Position numbers and translations under genes: made by a program. The notes under the pieces are model-generated. The model did no database searches. It was not told the DNA's origin and was given only the letters and a program-made list of their open reading frames with translations. Positions 56,197-64,000 of a DNA stretch of 64,000 nucleotides are shown here, piece by piece (position 1 is the stretch's first letter; each line of letters begins with the position of its first letter). The stretch is from [Pasteurella] aerogenes. Its GTDB lineage: Bacteria > Pseudomonadota > Gammaproteobacteria > Enterobacterales > Pasteurellaceae. The stretch lies in the NCBI GenBank assembly GCA_900637275.1, contig LR134362.1, positions 1,116,001 through 1,180,000 on the forward strand, read 5' to 3'.

Positions 56197-56418
56197 ATGG
56201 CAATATATTCATTAGATTTGAGCGGATTTACTTGCCCTTTACCACTGCTAAGTGCGAAAAAAGCCTTGGCAAGTTTGCGCAAAGGCGATCGCTTGTGTTT
56301 ACAGCTTAATCAATACAGCGCAATTGAGGATTTTCGTTTATTGTGCCAAACCGAAAACTACCGTTTGCTTTCCCTACAAGAAAGTGGAGAACAACGAACG
56401 GTGGTGATTGAAAAATAA
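56197..56418 (+). CDS. TusA-family sulfur carrier-like protein
   Basis: This 73-residue protein has the TusA/SirA fold signature CPxP: GFTCPLPLLSAKKAL (residues 10-24), with Cys at about residue 13. TusA proteins relay sulfur as persulfide for tRNA thiolation and other paths, and some relatives interact with membrane or redox partners. It lies directly after the hemerythrin-like gene. The partner, and whether it is the main TusA or a paralogue, cannot be told here. An uptake signal overlaps its stop codon region. Confidence 0.85.
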   Translation: MAIYSLDLSGFTCPLPLLSAKKALASLRKGDRLCLQLNQYSAIEDFRLLCQTENYRLLSLQESGEQRTVVIEK

Positions 56419-56522
56419 AGTGCGGTCAAAATTAAAGAAGTTTTCACTTTGCCATAATTTTGTGGTATTTTAACCACCTTATTTTTTATACTTATTTTTA
56501 ACTTACTTAAAAGGATAATACT

Positions 56523-56822
56523 ATGGAAGCTCAACAAAGTAGCCCTATGTCGATGTTGTTTATTTTCGTCATTTTTGGTTTGATTTTCTACTTTATGATT
56601 TATCGCCCGCAAGCGAAACGCAATAAAGCACATAAACAATTAATGTCTGAATTAGCGAAAGGTACTGAAGTGTTAACTTCCGGTGGTATTATCGGTAAAA
56701 TCAGCAAAATTGGTAGCGAAAGCGACTATGTTGTACTTGCCTTAAATGATACCACTGAAATTACTATCAAACGTGATTTTATTGTGGCGGTTTTACCAAA
56801 AGGCTCATTAAAATCTCTATAA
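56523..56822 (+). CDS. yajC: Preprotein translocase auxiliary subunit YajC
   Basis: YajC is a single-pass membrane protein that associates with SecDF. The 99 residues start with a short polar stretch and one transmembrane segment (about 12-30, [17 protein letters not shown]), followed by [14 protein letters not shown] and a cytoplasmic SH3-like domain ([10 protein letters not shown]). secD begins 35 bp after it. An AAAGGAT site precedes the start. Confidence 0.95.
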   Translation: MEAQQSSPMSMLFIFVIFGLIFYFMIYRPQAKRNKAHKQLMSELAKGTEVLTSGGIIGKISKIGSESDYVVLALNDTTEITIKRDFIVAVLPKGSLKSL

Positions 56823-56856
56823 TTTTGACTTTATTCCGCAAGGGAACAGGAAATCT

Positions 56857-58707
56857 ATGTTAAATCGTTACCCTTTATGGAAGAATCTAATGGTGATCTT
56901 TGTGGTCGCCATTGGTCTTTTATACTCTCTTCCAAATATTTACGGTGAGGATCCTGCTGTACAAGTTTCAGGAACTCGCGGGCAGGAAGCCAATACCAGC
57001 GTATTGGGCAATGTCCAAAAATTGCTCGATGAAAATCAATTAGCAACCAAATCCGTGCTATTAGAAAACGGTTCCATTCTTATTCGCTTCAATAATACCG
57101 ATACCCAACTTTTAGCCAAAGATAAAATTAGTGAAGCCTTAGGCGATGGCTATTCGGTAGCATTAAACTTAGCGCCCGCCACGCCGAAATGGTTAAGTGA
57201 TATTGGCGGTAGCCCGATGAAATGGGGCTTGGACTTACGCGGTGGGGTGCGTTTCTTGATGGAAGTGGACATGAATGCCGCGTTACAAAAACGTCAAGAA
57301 CAACTTATTGATGGCTTAAAAACTGAACTACGTAAAGAAAAATATCAATATACGTCAATTAAAGCGGGCGAGAATTATGCCTCCTTAGTGACGCTAGCAA
57401 AAGCCGAACAACTTTCCGCAGCAGAACGCTATTTACGTCAGCAACATCCAACATTGGATATTAAAGAAATTTCTGACAATACCCTTTCTTTAGGCGTCTC
57501 CGAAGCGGCACTAAACGAAGCCCGTGATCACGCCATTGAACAAAACTTAACGATTTTACGTAAACGGGTTGCTGAATTAGGCGTTTCTGAACCGGTCATC
57601 CAACGCCAAGGTGCGGAACGTATCGTGGTAGAATTACCGGGGGTTCAAGATACTGCGCGAGCAAAAGAAATTTTAGGTGCTACTGCCACCTTAGAATTCC
57701 GTTTGGTTAATCAAAATGCCAATTTAGATGCGGCAGCGCGCGGAATGGTTCCGTCGGATTCCGAAGTAAAATACGATCGTAACGGAAATCCAGTACTGTT
57801 ATATAAACGTACTATTCTTGGTGGTGAACATATTACCAATTCGACTTCCGGTGTCGATCAAAATACCTCAATGCCACAGGTTAGCGTAACCTTAGATTCT
57901 GAAGGTGGCGAGATTATGTCGCAAACCACTAAAATGAATTTAAGTAAACCAATGGCAACCTTGTATGTGGAATATAAAGACAGTGGCAAAAAAGATGAAA
58001 ACGGTAAAATGATTTTGGAAAAACATGAAGAAGTCATTAACGTTGCTACTATCCAAGGTCGTTTCGGCAGCCAATTCCAAATTACTGGTATTGATAGCCC
58101 AGCAGAAGCACAAAATCTCTCCATGTTATTACGTTCCGGTGCCTTAACTGCGCCAATTCAAATTGTTGAAGAACGTACTATCGGTCCGTCATTAGGCGCA
58201 CAAAACGTAGAACAAGGGTTGCAATCCGGACTTTGGGGCTTGGCTATTGTCATCGTATTTATGTTGATCTATTACAAATTGTTCGGGCTATTCGCTAATA
58301 TCGCCTTAATGGCAAATATGATCTTATTGGTCGGCTTAATGTCGCTGTTACCGGGTGCGACTTTAACCATGCCGGGAATTGCCGGGATTATTCTTTCCGT
58401 GGGGATGTCGGTCGATGCTAACGTCTTGATTTTCGAACGGATTAAAGAAGAAATTCGTAACGGTCGTTCTGTACAGCAGGCGATTAATGAAGGGTATAAC
58501 GGAGCGTTTACCAGTATTTTTGATGCCAACTTGACAACAATTTTAACCGCCGTGGTGTTATATGCGGTTGGTACCGGTCCAGTAAAAGGCTTCGCGATTA
58601 CGCTATCGTTAGGGGTTGCCATTTCCATGTTCACCGCCATCACCGGTACACGTATGCTGGTGAACTGGATTTACGGTGGTAAACGTGTTGAAAAATTATC
58701 CATTTAG
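56857..58707 (+). CDS. secD: Protein translocase subunit SecD
   Basis: SecD, with SecF, uses the proton gradient to pull exported proteins out of the Sec channel on the periplasmic side. The 616-residue protein has a first TM segment (about 10-28), the D1 motif [14 protein letters not shown], a large periplasmic part and five TM helices near the C-terminus with the proton-path Asp/Arg region ([18 protein letters not shown]; shown as residues about 520-537). secF follows after 15 bp. Confidence 0.97.
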   Translation: MLNRYPLWKNLMVIFVVAIGLLYSLPNIYGEDPAVQVSGTRGQEANTSVLGNVQKLLDENQLATKSVLLENGSILIRFNNTDTQLLAKDKISEALGDGYSVALNLAPATPKWLSDIGGSPMKWGLDLRGGVRFLMEVDMNAALQKRQEQLIDGLKTELRKEKYQYTSIKAGENYASLVTLAKAEQLSAAERYLRQQHPTLDIKEISDNTLSLGVSEAALNEARDHAIEQNLTILRKRVAELGVSEPVIQRQGAERIVVELPGVQDTARAKEILGATATLEFRLVNQNANLDAAARGMVPSDSEVKYDRNGNPVLLYKRTILGGEHITNSTSGVDQNTSMPQVSVTLDSEGGEIMSQTTKMNLSKPMATLYVEYKDSGKKDENGKMILEKHEEVINVATIQGRFGSQFQITGIDSPAEAQNLSMLLRSGALTAPIQIVEERTIGPSLGAQNVEQGLQSGLWGLAIVIVFMLIYYKLFGLFANIALMANMILLVGLMSLLPGATLTMPGIAGIILSVGMSVDANVLIFERIKEEIRNGRSVQQAINEGYNGAFTSIFDANLTTILTAVVLYAVGTGPVKGFAITLSLGVAISMFTAITGTRMLVNWIYGGKRVEKLSI

Positions 58708-58722
58708 CCTGAGGTTGATATT

Positions 58723-59691
58723 GTGAGTGCATTAAATACAAACAAAAAAGTTCACGAGTTCCAAGGCGTTAAATTACCGTTTAAACTCATTGAATTTATG
58801 AAGTTCCGCAAATGGGGTTACTTATTTTCCATCGTTGTGATTACGGCATGTTTCTTTTTTATCTTTACCAAAGGCTTTAACTGGGGGCTAGATTTTACCG
58901 GCGGTACCATTATTGATACCCATTTCTCCCAACCGGCAGATTTGGATAAAGTCCGTTCAACCCTAAAAGAAAACGGGATTGAAAGTGCCTTAGTACAAAC
59001 TACTGGCGGCGTGCGTGATGTGATGATTCGCGTGCCAGCAACTGCCAGTGATGCGCAAATTGGTAATCATATTCAGACCATGCTTAGTAAATTGGATAAT
59101 GATATTCAAATTCGCAGTGTGGAATTCGTGGGGCCAAATGTTGGTGAAGAATTAACACAAGGCGCAATTTATGCCACGTTAGCCACGTTATTGATGTTAT
59201 TGGTATATGTTGGATTTCGTTTCGAATGGCGTTTGGGAACCGGCGGTATTTTAGCGCTTGCCCACGACGTAATCGTTACCTTAGGGGTTTTCTCCTATTT
59301 GCAAATCGAAATGGATTTGACCTTTGTAGCAGCAATTTTGTCCGTGGTCGGTTATTCTTTAAACGACAGTATCGTGGTGTTTGACCGTGTGCGTGAAAAC
59401 TTCCGCAAAATCCGTCGTATTGGTACGATGGACGTAATTGATATTTCGCTGACACAAACCTTATCAAGAACATTAATGACCTCGATTACCACTTTATTCG
59501 TGGTTATCGCGTTATACTTCTTCGGCGGACCAAGTATTCACAGCTTTTCACTTGCCCTCTTGATCGGGATTGGATTTGGGACATATTCTTCTATTTTTGT
59601 CGCCATCGCCTTGGCATTTGATCTTGGCTTAAAACGTGAACACATGATTATCCAAAAAGTTAACAAAGATGACATTGAAGAAATGCCTTAA
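58723..59691 (+). CDS. secF: Protein translocase subunit SecF
   Basis: SecF pairs with SecD in protein translocation. The 322-residue protein has six TM segments, GLDFTGGTIIDTHF after the first, and the conserved GYSLNDSIVVFDRVRENFR block with the proton-path Asp and Arg. It starts with GTG at 58723, preceded by GAGG, right after secD. A terminator follows at 59743. Confidence 0.96.
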   Translation: MSALNTNKKVHEFQGVKLPFKLIEFMKFRKWGYLFSIVVITACFFFIFTKGFNWGLDFTGGTIIDTHFSQPADLDKVRSTLKENGIESALVQTTGGVRDVMIRVPATASDAQIGNHIQTMLSKLDNDIQIRSVEFVGPNVGEELTQGAIYATLATLLMLLVYVGFRFEWRLGTGGILALAHDVIVTLGVFSYLQIEMDLTFVAAILSVVGYSLNDSIVVFDRVRENFRKIRRIGTMDVIDISLTQTLSRTLMTSITTLFVVIALYFFGGPSIHSFSLALLIGIGFGTYSSIFVAIALAFDLGLKREHMIIQKVNKDDIEEMP

Positions 59692-59742
59692 AAATTGACC
59701 GCACTTTTCGCTGAAAAGATGGTCTAAGTTAACAAATTAAAT

Positions 59743-59770
59743 AAAAACCCGAATTATTCGGGTTTTGTTT
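59743..59770 (+). terminator. Terminator after secF
   Basis: AAAACCCGAA and TTCGGGTTTT pair with a short loop, then GTTTT follows. It ends the yajC-secD-secF transcript. Confidence 0.88.
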
Positions 59771-59794
59771 TATCACGATTAGGTTAAAAGGAAC

Positions 59795-61939
59795 ATGATG
59801 AATATTAAGCCACTGCTTCTCGGAATAACACTTTCTCTCCCTTATGCGCTTTATGCAGCTGATGTGACCACGGAAACCTCTCCCGCCTCTCCCATGCCGC
59901 AAACCCTGCTCAATGAAGCCGAAACGCTGATCAAAACGCAACAGGCAGAAATCACCCGTTTGCAAGAACAATTAAATCAAACGCAAATCCTAGCGCAGCA
60001 GCGCGAAACCTATAGCAAAATCCAGCAACTGTTGCAACGTTCATCCAGTGAAGTGACCTTATCAGTTAGTGCAGAACTGCTAAAATCCTTGCAAAATTAT
60101 CCCTTATTACCTTATGCCGAATATCACTGGCTAAGCGCCAATAAAGCGCAACTGGATTTCGCCGCTATTCAAGCATTTCAACAACGTTATCCCGATTTTC
60201 CTAACAGCAACGAATTAAAAAAAATCTGGCTACAACAACAAATAGAACAACAACATTGGCAAGCAATTGTTGATCATGCGGCACAATTGCCAACGGATAT
60301 CGCCTCCCGTTGCAGCCTTTGGTTGGCAAAACAGGAAAACGACAAAACAACGCAAAATTTGACCGCACTTTCCTCCCAAAAATCAGCGCAAACAGAAGCA
60401 GCGTTCAGCGCAGACTTAACCCAACTTTGGCTCACCGGTGACAGCTTGCCGAAGCAATGTGATCCACTCCTGGAACAATGGCGCTTGAGCGATGGATTCA
60501 CGCCACAGTTAATGCAACAACGCGCGTTGTTAGCCTTCGCCAAAAATAACCGCGGGCTGCTGACTTATTTGGAAAAACAAGAAACGAATGCAGAAAACAA
60601 AAAATGGTTAAGCGATCTAAATCAATTATTGCAAGCACCAAAAAATTTACAAAATGCACAAAATCAATTCAGCATTACGCAATTGAACCCGAAAAATCCG
60701 CAGCATCAACAAATTTTGCAACATATTTTTCCGGCATTTGTGAAAACCCTGAAAGAAAGCGACATCAAAACAGACGATCCTTTTGCAGACTTTGCCGATT
60801 GGGCATTGCGCTTTTCCCTTACACCAAGCCAAGTTGCACAATGGAAACAAGCGGTGGTTAGCCAATTTTTTGACAGTGAAAATCCGCAATTACAGCAATG
60901 GCGCGATCAAAGCCTGCTTGAATTGAAAAATGATAGCTTATCAGAACGCCGAATTCGTAGCGCTATTCGTGAAAAACAAAATTTTGCGCCATGGCTAGAT
61001 CTACTCTCGAGCGAGGCAAAAAATAAAGATGAATGGCGTTATTGGCAAGCAAAATTATGGCAACAGCAAGGGAAAACAGCCCAAGCCAAACAACAATGGC
61101 AAGCCATGCAAAATGCTCCACGCGGATTTTACCCAATGCTTGCAGCACAAGAACTCGGTATTGAATATCAACCGCAAATGTTAAATTTTAACGCTACAGC
61201 ACAGCAACAAACCCTATTGCAAAAATCAGCATCAACCTTGGCAAAAATCGCCGAATTGCGTTATCACCATGATCAATTAAATACCAATCGAGAATGGCGT
61301 AATTTATTAAATTCCGTCAGCAATGAACAAAAATTGGTTTTCGCACAATATGCTGCCGAGCAGCAATGGTATGATTTACAAGTGGAAGCAACTATTCAAG
61401 CCAAAGCCTGGGATTATCTGGCATTACGATTACCAAACGCCTATCAAACCTGGTTTGATTTATGGCTAAACAAGCGAAATATTGACCGCACTTTTGCCAT
61501 GGCGATTGCTCGTCAAGAAAGCGCCTGGCGCGCCGATGTATCCTCTTCCGCCGATGCGCGTGGATTGATGCAATTGCTGCCAACTACCGCTAAACTAACC
61601 GCACAAAAATTCCGTTTGCCTTATAATAATGAAAAGCAATTGTTTGATCCGATTGATAATATTATGCTAGGTACCACGCATTTGCAGGAATTATATGAAA
61701 AATACGGAGACAACCGCATTTTAATCGCCGCCGCCTACAATGCAGGCGCACGCCGCGTAGATAGCTGGTTGGAGAAATCCCAAGGTCGCTTATCCATGGC
61801 GGAATTTGTTGCTTCAATTCCCTTTTATGAAACGCGCGGTTACGTGCAAAATGTATTGGCTTATGCCTATTATTATCAAATTTTGCAGCACAAACCCTTG
61901 CAAAAATTTACCCAAGAGGAAAATAATAGATTATACTAG
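59795..61939 (+). CDS. slt: Soluble lytic murein transglycosylase
   Basis: Slt cleaves the glycan strand of peptidoglycan to give 1,6-anhydro products. The 714-residue precursor has a signal peptide (about 1-20), a long Gln-rich helical superhelix of tandem repeats, a linker and a C-terminal SLT domain with the catalytic Glu575 in AIARQESAW, then RGLMQLLPTTAK and AAYNAGARRVDSW. It is longer than E. coli Slt70 (645). Two ATG codons are adjacent (59795 and 59798). trpR follows, as in E. coli slt-trpR. Confidence 0.94.
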   Translation: MMNIKPLLLGITLSLPYALYAADVTTETSPASPMPQTLLNEAETLIKTQQAEITRLQEQLNQTQILAQQRETYSKIQQLLQRSSSEVTLSVSAELLKSLQNYPLLPYAEYHWLSANKAQLDFAAIQAFQQRYPDFPNSNELKKIWLQQQIEQQHWQAIVDHAAQLPTDIASRCSLWLAKQENDKTTQNLTALSSQKSAQTEAAFSADLTQLWLTGDSLPKQCDPLLEQWRLSDGFTPQLMQQRALLAFAKNNRGLLTYLEKQETNAENKKWLSDLNQLLQAPKNLQNAQNQFSITQLNPKNPQHQQILQHIFPAFVKTLKESDIKTDDPFADFADWALRFSLTPSQVAQWKQAVVSQFFDSENPQLQQWRDQSLLELKNDSLSERRIRSAIREKQNFAPWLDLLSSEAKNKDEWRYWQAKLWQQQGKTAQAKQQWQAMQNAPRGFYPMLAAQELGIEYQPQMLNFNATAQQQTLLQKSASTLAKIAELRYHHDQLNTNREWRNLLNSVSNEQKLVFAQYAAEQQWYDLQVEATIQAKAWDYLALRLPNAYQTWFDLWLNKRNIDRTFAMAIARQESAWRADVSSSADARGLMQLLPTTAKLTAQKFRLPYNNEKQLFDPIDNIMLGTTHLQELYEKYGDNRILIAAAYNAGARRVDSWLEKSQGRLSMAEFVASIPFYETRGYVQNVLAYAYYYQILQHKPLQKFTQEENNRLY

Positions 61940-61976
61940 TTCAATAGTATCTTAGTTTAATAATAATGAGGTAAAT

Positions 61977-62285
61977 ATGTATATTAGTCGCAATATGGAT
62001 CAATGGAATGCTTTTATTTCAATGTTACGCACCGCATTTGAACAAGAAAAAGAGCAAGAATTGCTCACATTATTATTAACGGCGGATGAACGTGATGCAG
62101 TTGGATTGCGCTTGCAAATTGTGGCGCAACTATTGGATAAAAACCTCTCACAACGAGAAATTCAACAAAATTTAAATACTAGCGCAGCGACCATCACCAG
62201 AGGCTCCAATATGATCAAAACTATGCCGCCGGAATTTATGGGCTGGATTAAAGAGCAACTCGATGAGCAAAGTAAAAATCAGTAA
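61977..62285 (+). CDS. trpR: Trp operon repressor
   Basis: TrpR binds tryptophan and represses trp-related operons. The 102-residue helical protein has DERDAVGLRLQIVAQLLDKN and the helix-turn-helix SQREIQQNLNTSAATITRGSN, with the family's conserved Arg and Gly at the tryptophan pocket. It lies 37 bp after slt. Its last 23 bases overlap the start of mtgA, so the two may be translated together. Confidence 0.94.
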   Translation: MYISRNMDQWNAFISMLRTAFEQEKEQELLTLLLTADERDAVGLRLQIVAQLLDKNLSQREIQQNLNTSAATITRGSNMIKTMPPEFMGWIKEQLDEQSKNQ

Positions 62286-62979
62286 AATCATTTCGTTGAT
62301 CAAAAAACGCGGTTGGGTTTGGCTAGGACGGATTATTTTATTTTTTATCGGCGCCACCCTTTTTTTTCGCTTTGTTCCGCTGCCCTTTTCCGCTTATATG
62401 GCGCAACAAAAAATTGGGCATTTACTACAAGGCGATTTTACCTATGATGTTAATTATCAATGGGTAAGCTTAGATAATATCTCGTGGACAATGCAACTTG
62501 CCGCTATTGCTGCCGAAGATCAACATTTTCCAAGCCATTACGGATTTGATTGGGAAGCCATTAAAAGCGCCTTAAAATACAATCAAAAAAGCAAAAAGGT
62601 ACGCGGTGGTTCCACTATTTCCCAGCAAACTGCTAAAAATCTGTATTTATGGCATGGACAAAGTTGGTTGCGTAAAGGATTAGAAGTACCGATGACCTTA
62701 AATTTGGAATTATTATGGTCGAAAAAGCGTATCTTAGAGGTGTATTTAAATATTGCTGAATTTGGCAATGGAATTTTTGGCGTAGAAGCAGCCAGCCGGC
62801 ATTTTTTCCAAAAATCAGCTAAAAATCTCTCACGGGAAGAAGCCGCATTATTAGCGTCAGTTTTACCTAACCCACTGATTTTTAAAGTGAATAAACCTAG
62901 CGCTTATGTCAAGAAAAAACAGCGTTGGATTTTGCGCCAAATGAATTCATTAGGCAAAAATTATTTGCAACAATTATGA
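62263..62979 (+). CDS. mtgA: Monofunctional peptidoglycan glycosyltransferase
   Basis: MtgA polymerises lipid II into glycan strands without transpeptidation. The 238-residue protein has one N-terminal TM helix (about 20-40) and the GT51 motifs AAEDQHFPSHYGFDW (catalytic Glu), RGGSTISQQTAKNLYL and EVYLNIAEFGNGIFGVE. The start overlaps trpR by 23 bases in another frame. The SDR gene begins 10 bp later, so slt-trpR-mtgA-ydfG look like one unit with wall-related genes at both ends. Confidence 0.95.
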   Translation: MSKVKISKIISLIKKRGWVWLGRIILFFIGATLFFRFVPLPFSAYMAQQKIGHLLQGDFTYDVNYQWVSLDNISWTMQLAAIAAEDQHFPSHYGFDWEAIKSALKYNQKSKKVRGGSTISQQTAKNLYLWHGQSWLRKGLEVPMTLNLELLWSKKRILEVYLNIAEFGNGIFGVEAASRHFFQKSAKNLSREEAALLASVLPNPLIFKVNKPSAYVKKKQRWILRQMNSLGKNYLQQL

Positions 62980-62989
62980 GGAGGATAAT

Positions 62990-63739
62990 ATGAGTATTTT
63001 AGTAACGGGTGCATCTTCCGGTTTTGGCAAAGCCACTTGCATTGCCTTGGTTAAAGCAGGGTATCGCGTGATTGGCGCCGCCCGCCGCACAGATAAATTG
63101 ATGCAATTGCAACAACAATTAGGTGAAAATTTTTATCCGTTAGCCATGGATATTTCCGTGCCAAGCCAGATTGATCAAGCGCTTTCTCAATTGCCAGAAA
63201 ATTGGCAACAAATTGATTTATTGGTCAATAATGCCGGATTGGCACTTGGCTTGGAACCAGCCCACAAAGCTAAATTTGCTGATTGGAAAACCATGATCGA
63301 CACCAATATTCTCGGGCTGACGTATTTGACGCACAAACTACTGCCGGCAATGGTGGAGCGTAATCAAGGGCATATTATCAATCTCGGCTCTATCGCCGGA
63401 ACCTATCCTTACCCGGGCGGCAATGTTTATGGCGCCACCAAAGCTTACGTGGAACAATTCAGCCTGAATTTGCGCGCCGATTTAGCTGGCACGAAAGTGC
63501 GTGTCACCAACGTCGAACCGGGATTATGTGGCGGTACGGAATTTTCTAACGTACGTTTCAAAGGTGATGACCAAAAAGCAGCAACCGTGTATCAAGGCGT
63601 AGAATATATTCAGCCGGAAGATATTGCCAATACCATTTTATGGATTTATCAACAACCGGCGCACGTCAATATCAACCGTATTGAAATTATGCCCGTCGCG
63701 CAAAGTTTCTCTCCGTTACAAGTCGCACGCGAGAAATAA
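62990..63739 (+). CDS. ydfG: SDR-family 3-hydroxy acid dehydrogenase, YdfG-like
   Basis: This 249-residue short-chain dehydrogenase has the cofactor motif GASSGFGKAT (7-16), the NNAG-type NNAGLAL (about 80), and the active-site YGATKAY. YdfG relatives oxidise L-allo-threonine and 3-hydroxy acids with NADP. A strong GGAGGA site precedes the start. It is last in the slt-trpR-mtgA-ydfG group. Confidence 0.9.
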   Translation: MSILVTGASSGFGKATCIALVKAGYRVIGAARRTDKLMQLQQQLGENFYPLAMDISVPSQIDQALSQLPENWQQIDLLVNNAGLALGLEPAHKAKFADWKTMIDTNILGLTYLTHKLLPAMVERNQGHIINLGSIAGTYPYPGGNVYGATKAYVEQFSLNLRADLAGTKVRVTNVEPGLCGGTEFSNVRFKGDDQKAATVYQGVEYIQPEDIANTILWIYQQPAHVNINRIEIMPVAQSFSPLQVAREK

Positions 63740-63754
63740 AACTTACAAAAAATT

Positions 63755-63800
63755 AACCGCACTTCGATAGCCAAATCGCTCAAAGTGCGGTCATTTTTTA
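63755..63800. terminator. Uptake-signal hairpin terminator between ydfG and mtnN
   Basis: AACCGCACTT (63755-63764) pairs with AAGTGCGGT (63783-63791). An inner stem CGAT/ATCG sits within the loop, and T residues follow. It likely ends ydfG and perhaps the convergent mtnN. Confidence 0.75.
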
Positions 63801-63821
63801 TTGGATTTTATGCTCAAAAGA

Positions 63822-64000
63822 TCAATCTAATAGCGGTAATAACGCTAAAATCATTTCCGAGGATTTTTTTGCCGCTAACGGTAAAAATTCTTCAAACGAC
63901 ATGGTTGCCGCACCGTCACCGGCATCAGAAATAGCGCGTACCACCACAAAAGGCACTGCAAAACTGTGACACACTTGCGCAATCGCCGCTGCTTCCATTT
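63822..64000 (-). CDS. mtnN: MTA/SAH nucleosidase, C-terminal end (partial)
   Basis: The reverse strand gives the last 58 residues of 5'-methylthioadenosine/S-adenosylhomocysteine nucleosidase; the rest lies past the window end. [20 protein letters not shown] contains the substrate-binding Met-Glu, and RAISDAGDG holds the catalytic Asp of the nucleoside phosphorylase superfamily. MtnN hydrolyses MTA, SAH and 5'-deoxyadenosine to adenine and a sugar. It converges with ydfG across a hairpin. Confidence 0.93.
   Translation of the reverse strand, partial: MEAAAIAQVCHSFAVPFVVVRAISDAGDGAATMSFEEFLPLAAKKSSEMILALLPLLD

Overview
The window is chromosomal DNA of a gamma-proteobacterium of the family Pasteurellaceae. 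The strongest sign is the DNA uptake signal AAGTGCGGT/ACCGCACTT, of which I counted more than 50 exact copies by eye on both strands. This is the Haemophilus influenzae (Hin) type and argues against the Actinobacillus pleuropneumoniae/Mannheimia type (ACAAGCGGT). Low GC, close resemblance of the proteins to Haemophilus/Pasteurella/Aggregatibacter families, and gene blocks such as lpoA-yraN-diaA-dolP and queA-tgt-yajC-secD-secF agree. The genus cannot be settled from the sequence alone. There is no prophage, integron, insertion sequence, rRNA operon or CRISPR array.

Layout: the end of trxB with cydDC (1-3.8 kb); 4.5S SRP RNA (ffs) divergent from tesB and a DUF455 gene (3.8-5.8 kb); uvrB, tRNA-Asn and a Ca/Na antiporter (5.8-9.5 kb); rsmI divergent from lpoA-yraN-diaA-dolP (9.5-13.8 kb); the reverse-strand block rlmE-ftsH-folP-glmM-sixA (13.9-19.4 kb); yhbY, accA, pdxY, tilS (19.6-23.3 kb); reverse-strand holC-fic-DUF262/DUF1524-valS (23.4-29.2 kb); fumC and a small exported protein (29.5-31.6 kb); argG, an SDR-like gene and purC (31.7-34.9 kb); prfC, lpxL/htrB, hldE, a candidate small RNA and mdh (35.1-40.5 kb); an M23 peptidase and znuCB (40.6-44.2 kb); glnK-amtB and metF (44.2-47.2 kb); a YdgA-like protein, trhP/yegQ, a second candidate small RNA and an unusual zinc-finger/membrane/peptidoglycan-binding protein (47.4-53.2 kb); queA, tgt, hemerythrin, TusA-like, yajC, secD, secF (53.3-59.7 kb); slt, trpR, mtgA, ydfG and the end of mtnN (59.8-64 kb).

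Most genes are housekeeping: cytochrome bd assembly, repair, rRNA/tRNA modification, cell-wall growth and its regulation (LpoA, GlmM, MepM-like, Slt, MtgA), lipid A/LOS synthesis (LpxL, HldE), protein export (ffs, YajC-SecD-SecF), zinc and ammonium uptake, and nucleotide, arginine and folate synthesis. Hairpins made of two opposed uptake signals close several transcripts.

The part most like accessory DNA is 26282-28763. A Fic-domain protein, translationally coupled to holC, and an AT-rich DUF262-DUF1524 (GmrSD-type) gene lie between holC and valS, which are neighbours in E. coli. Other points to follow up are two candidate small RNAs (39335-39412, with a well-placed CRP site, and 51105-51169), the 625-residue protein with six CxxCxGxG repeats and a C-terminal peptidoglycan-binding domain (51298-53175), a DnaA-box palindrome between uvrB and tRNA-Asn, and a possible Zur operator at znuC.
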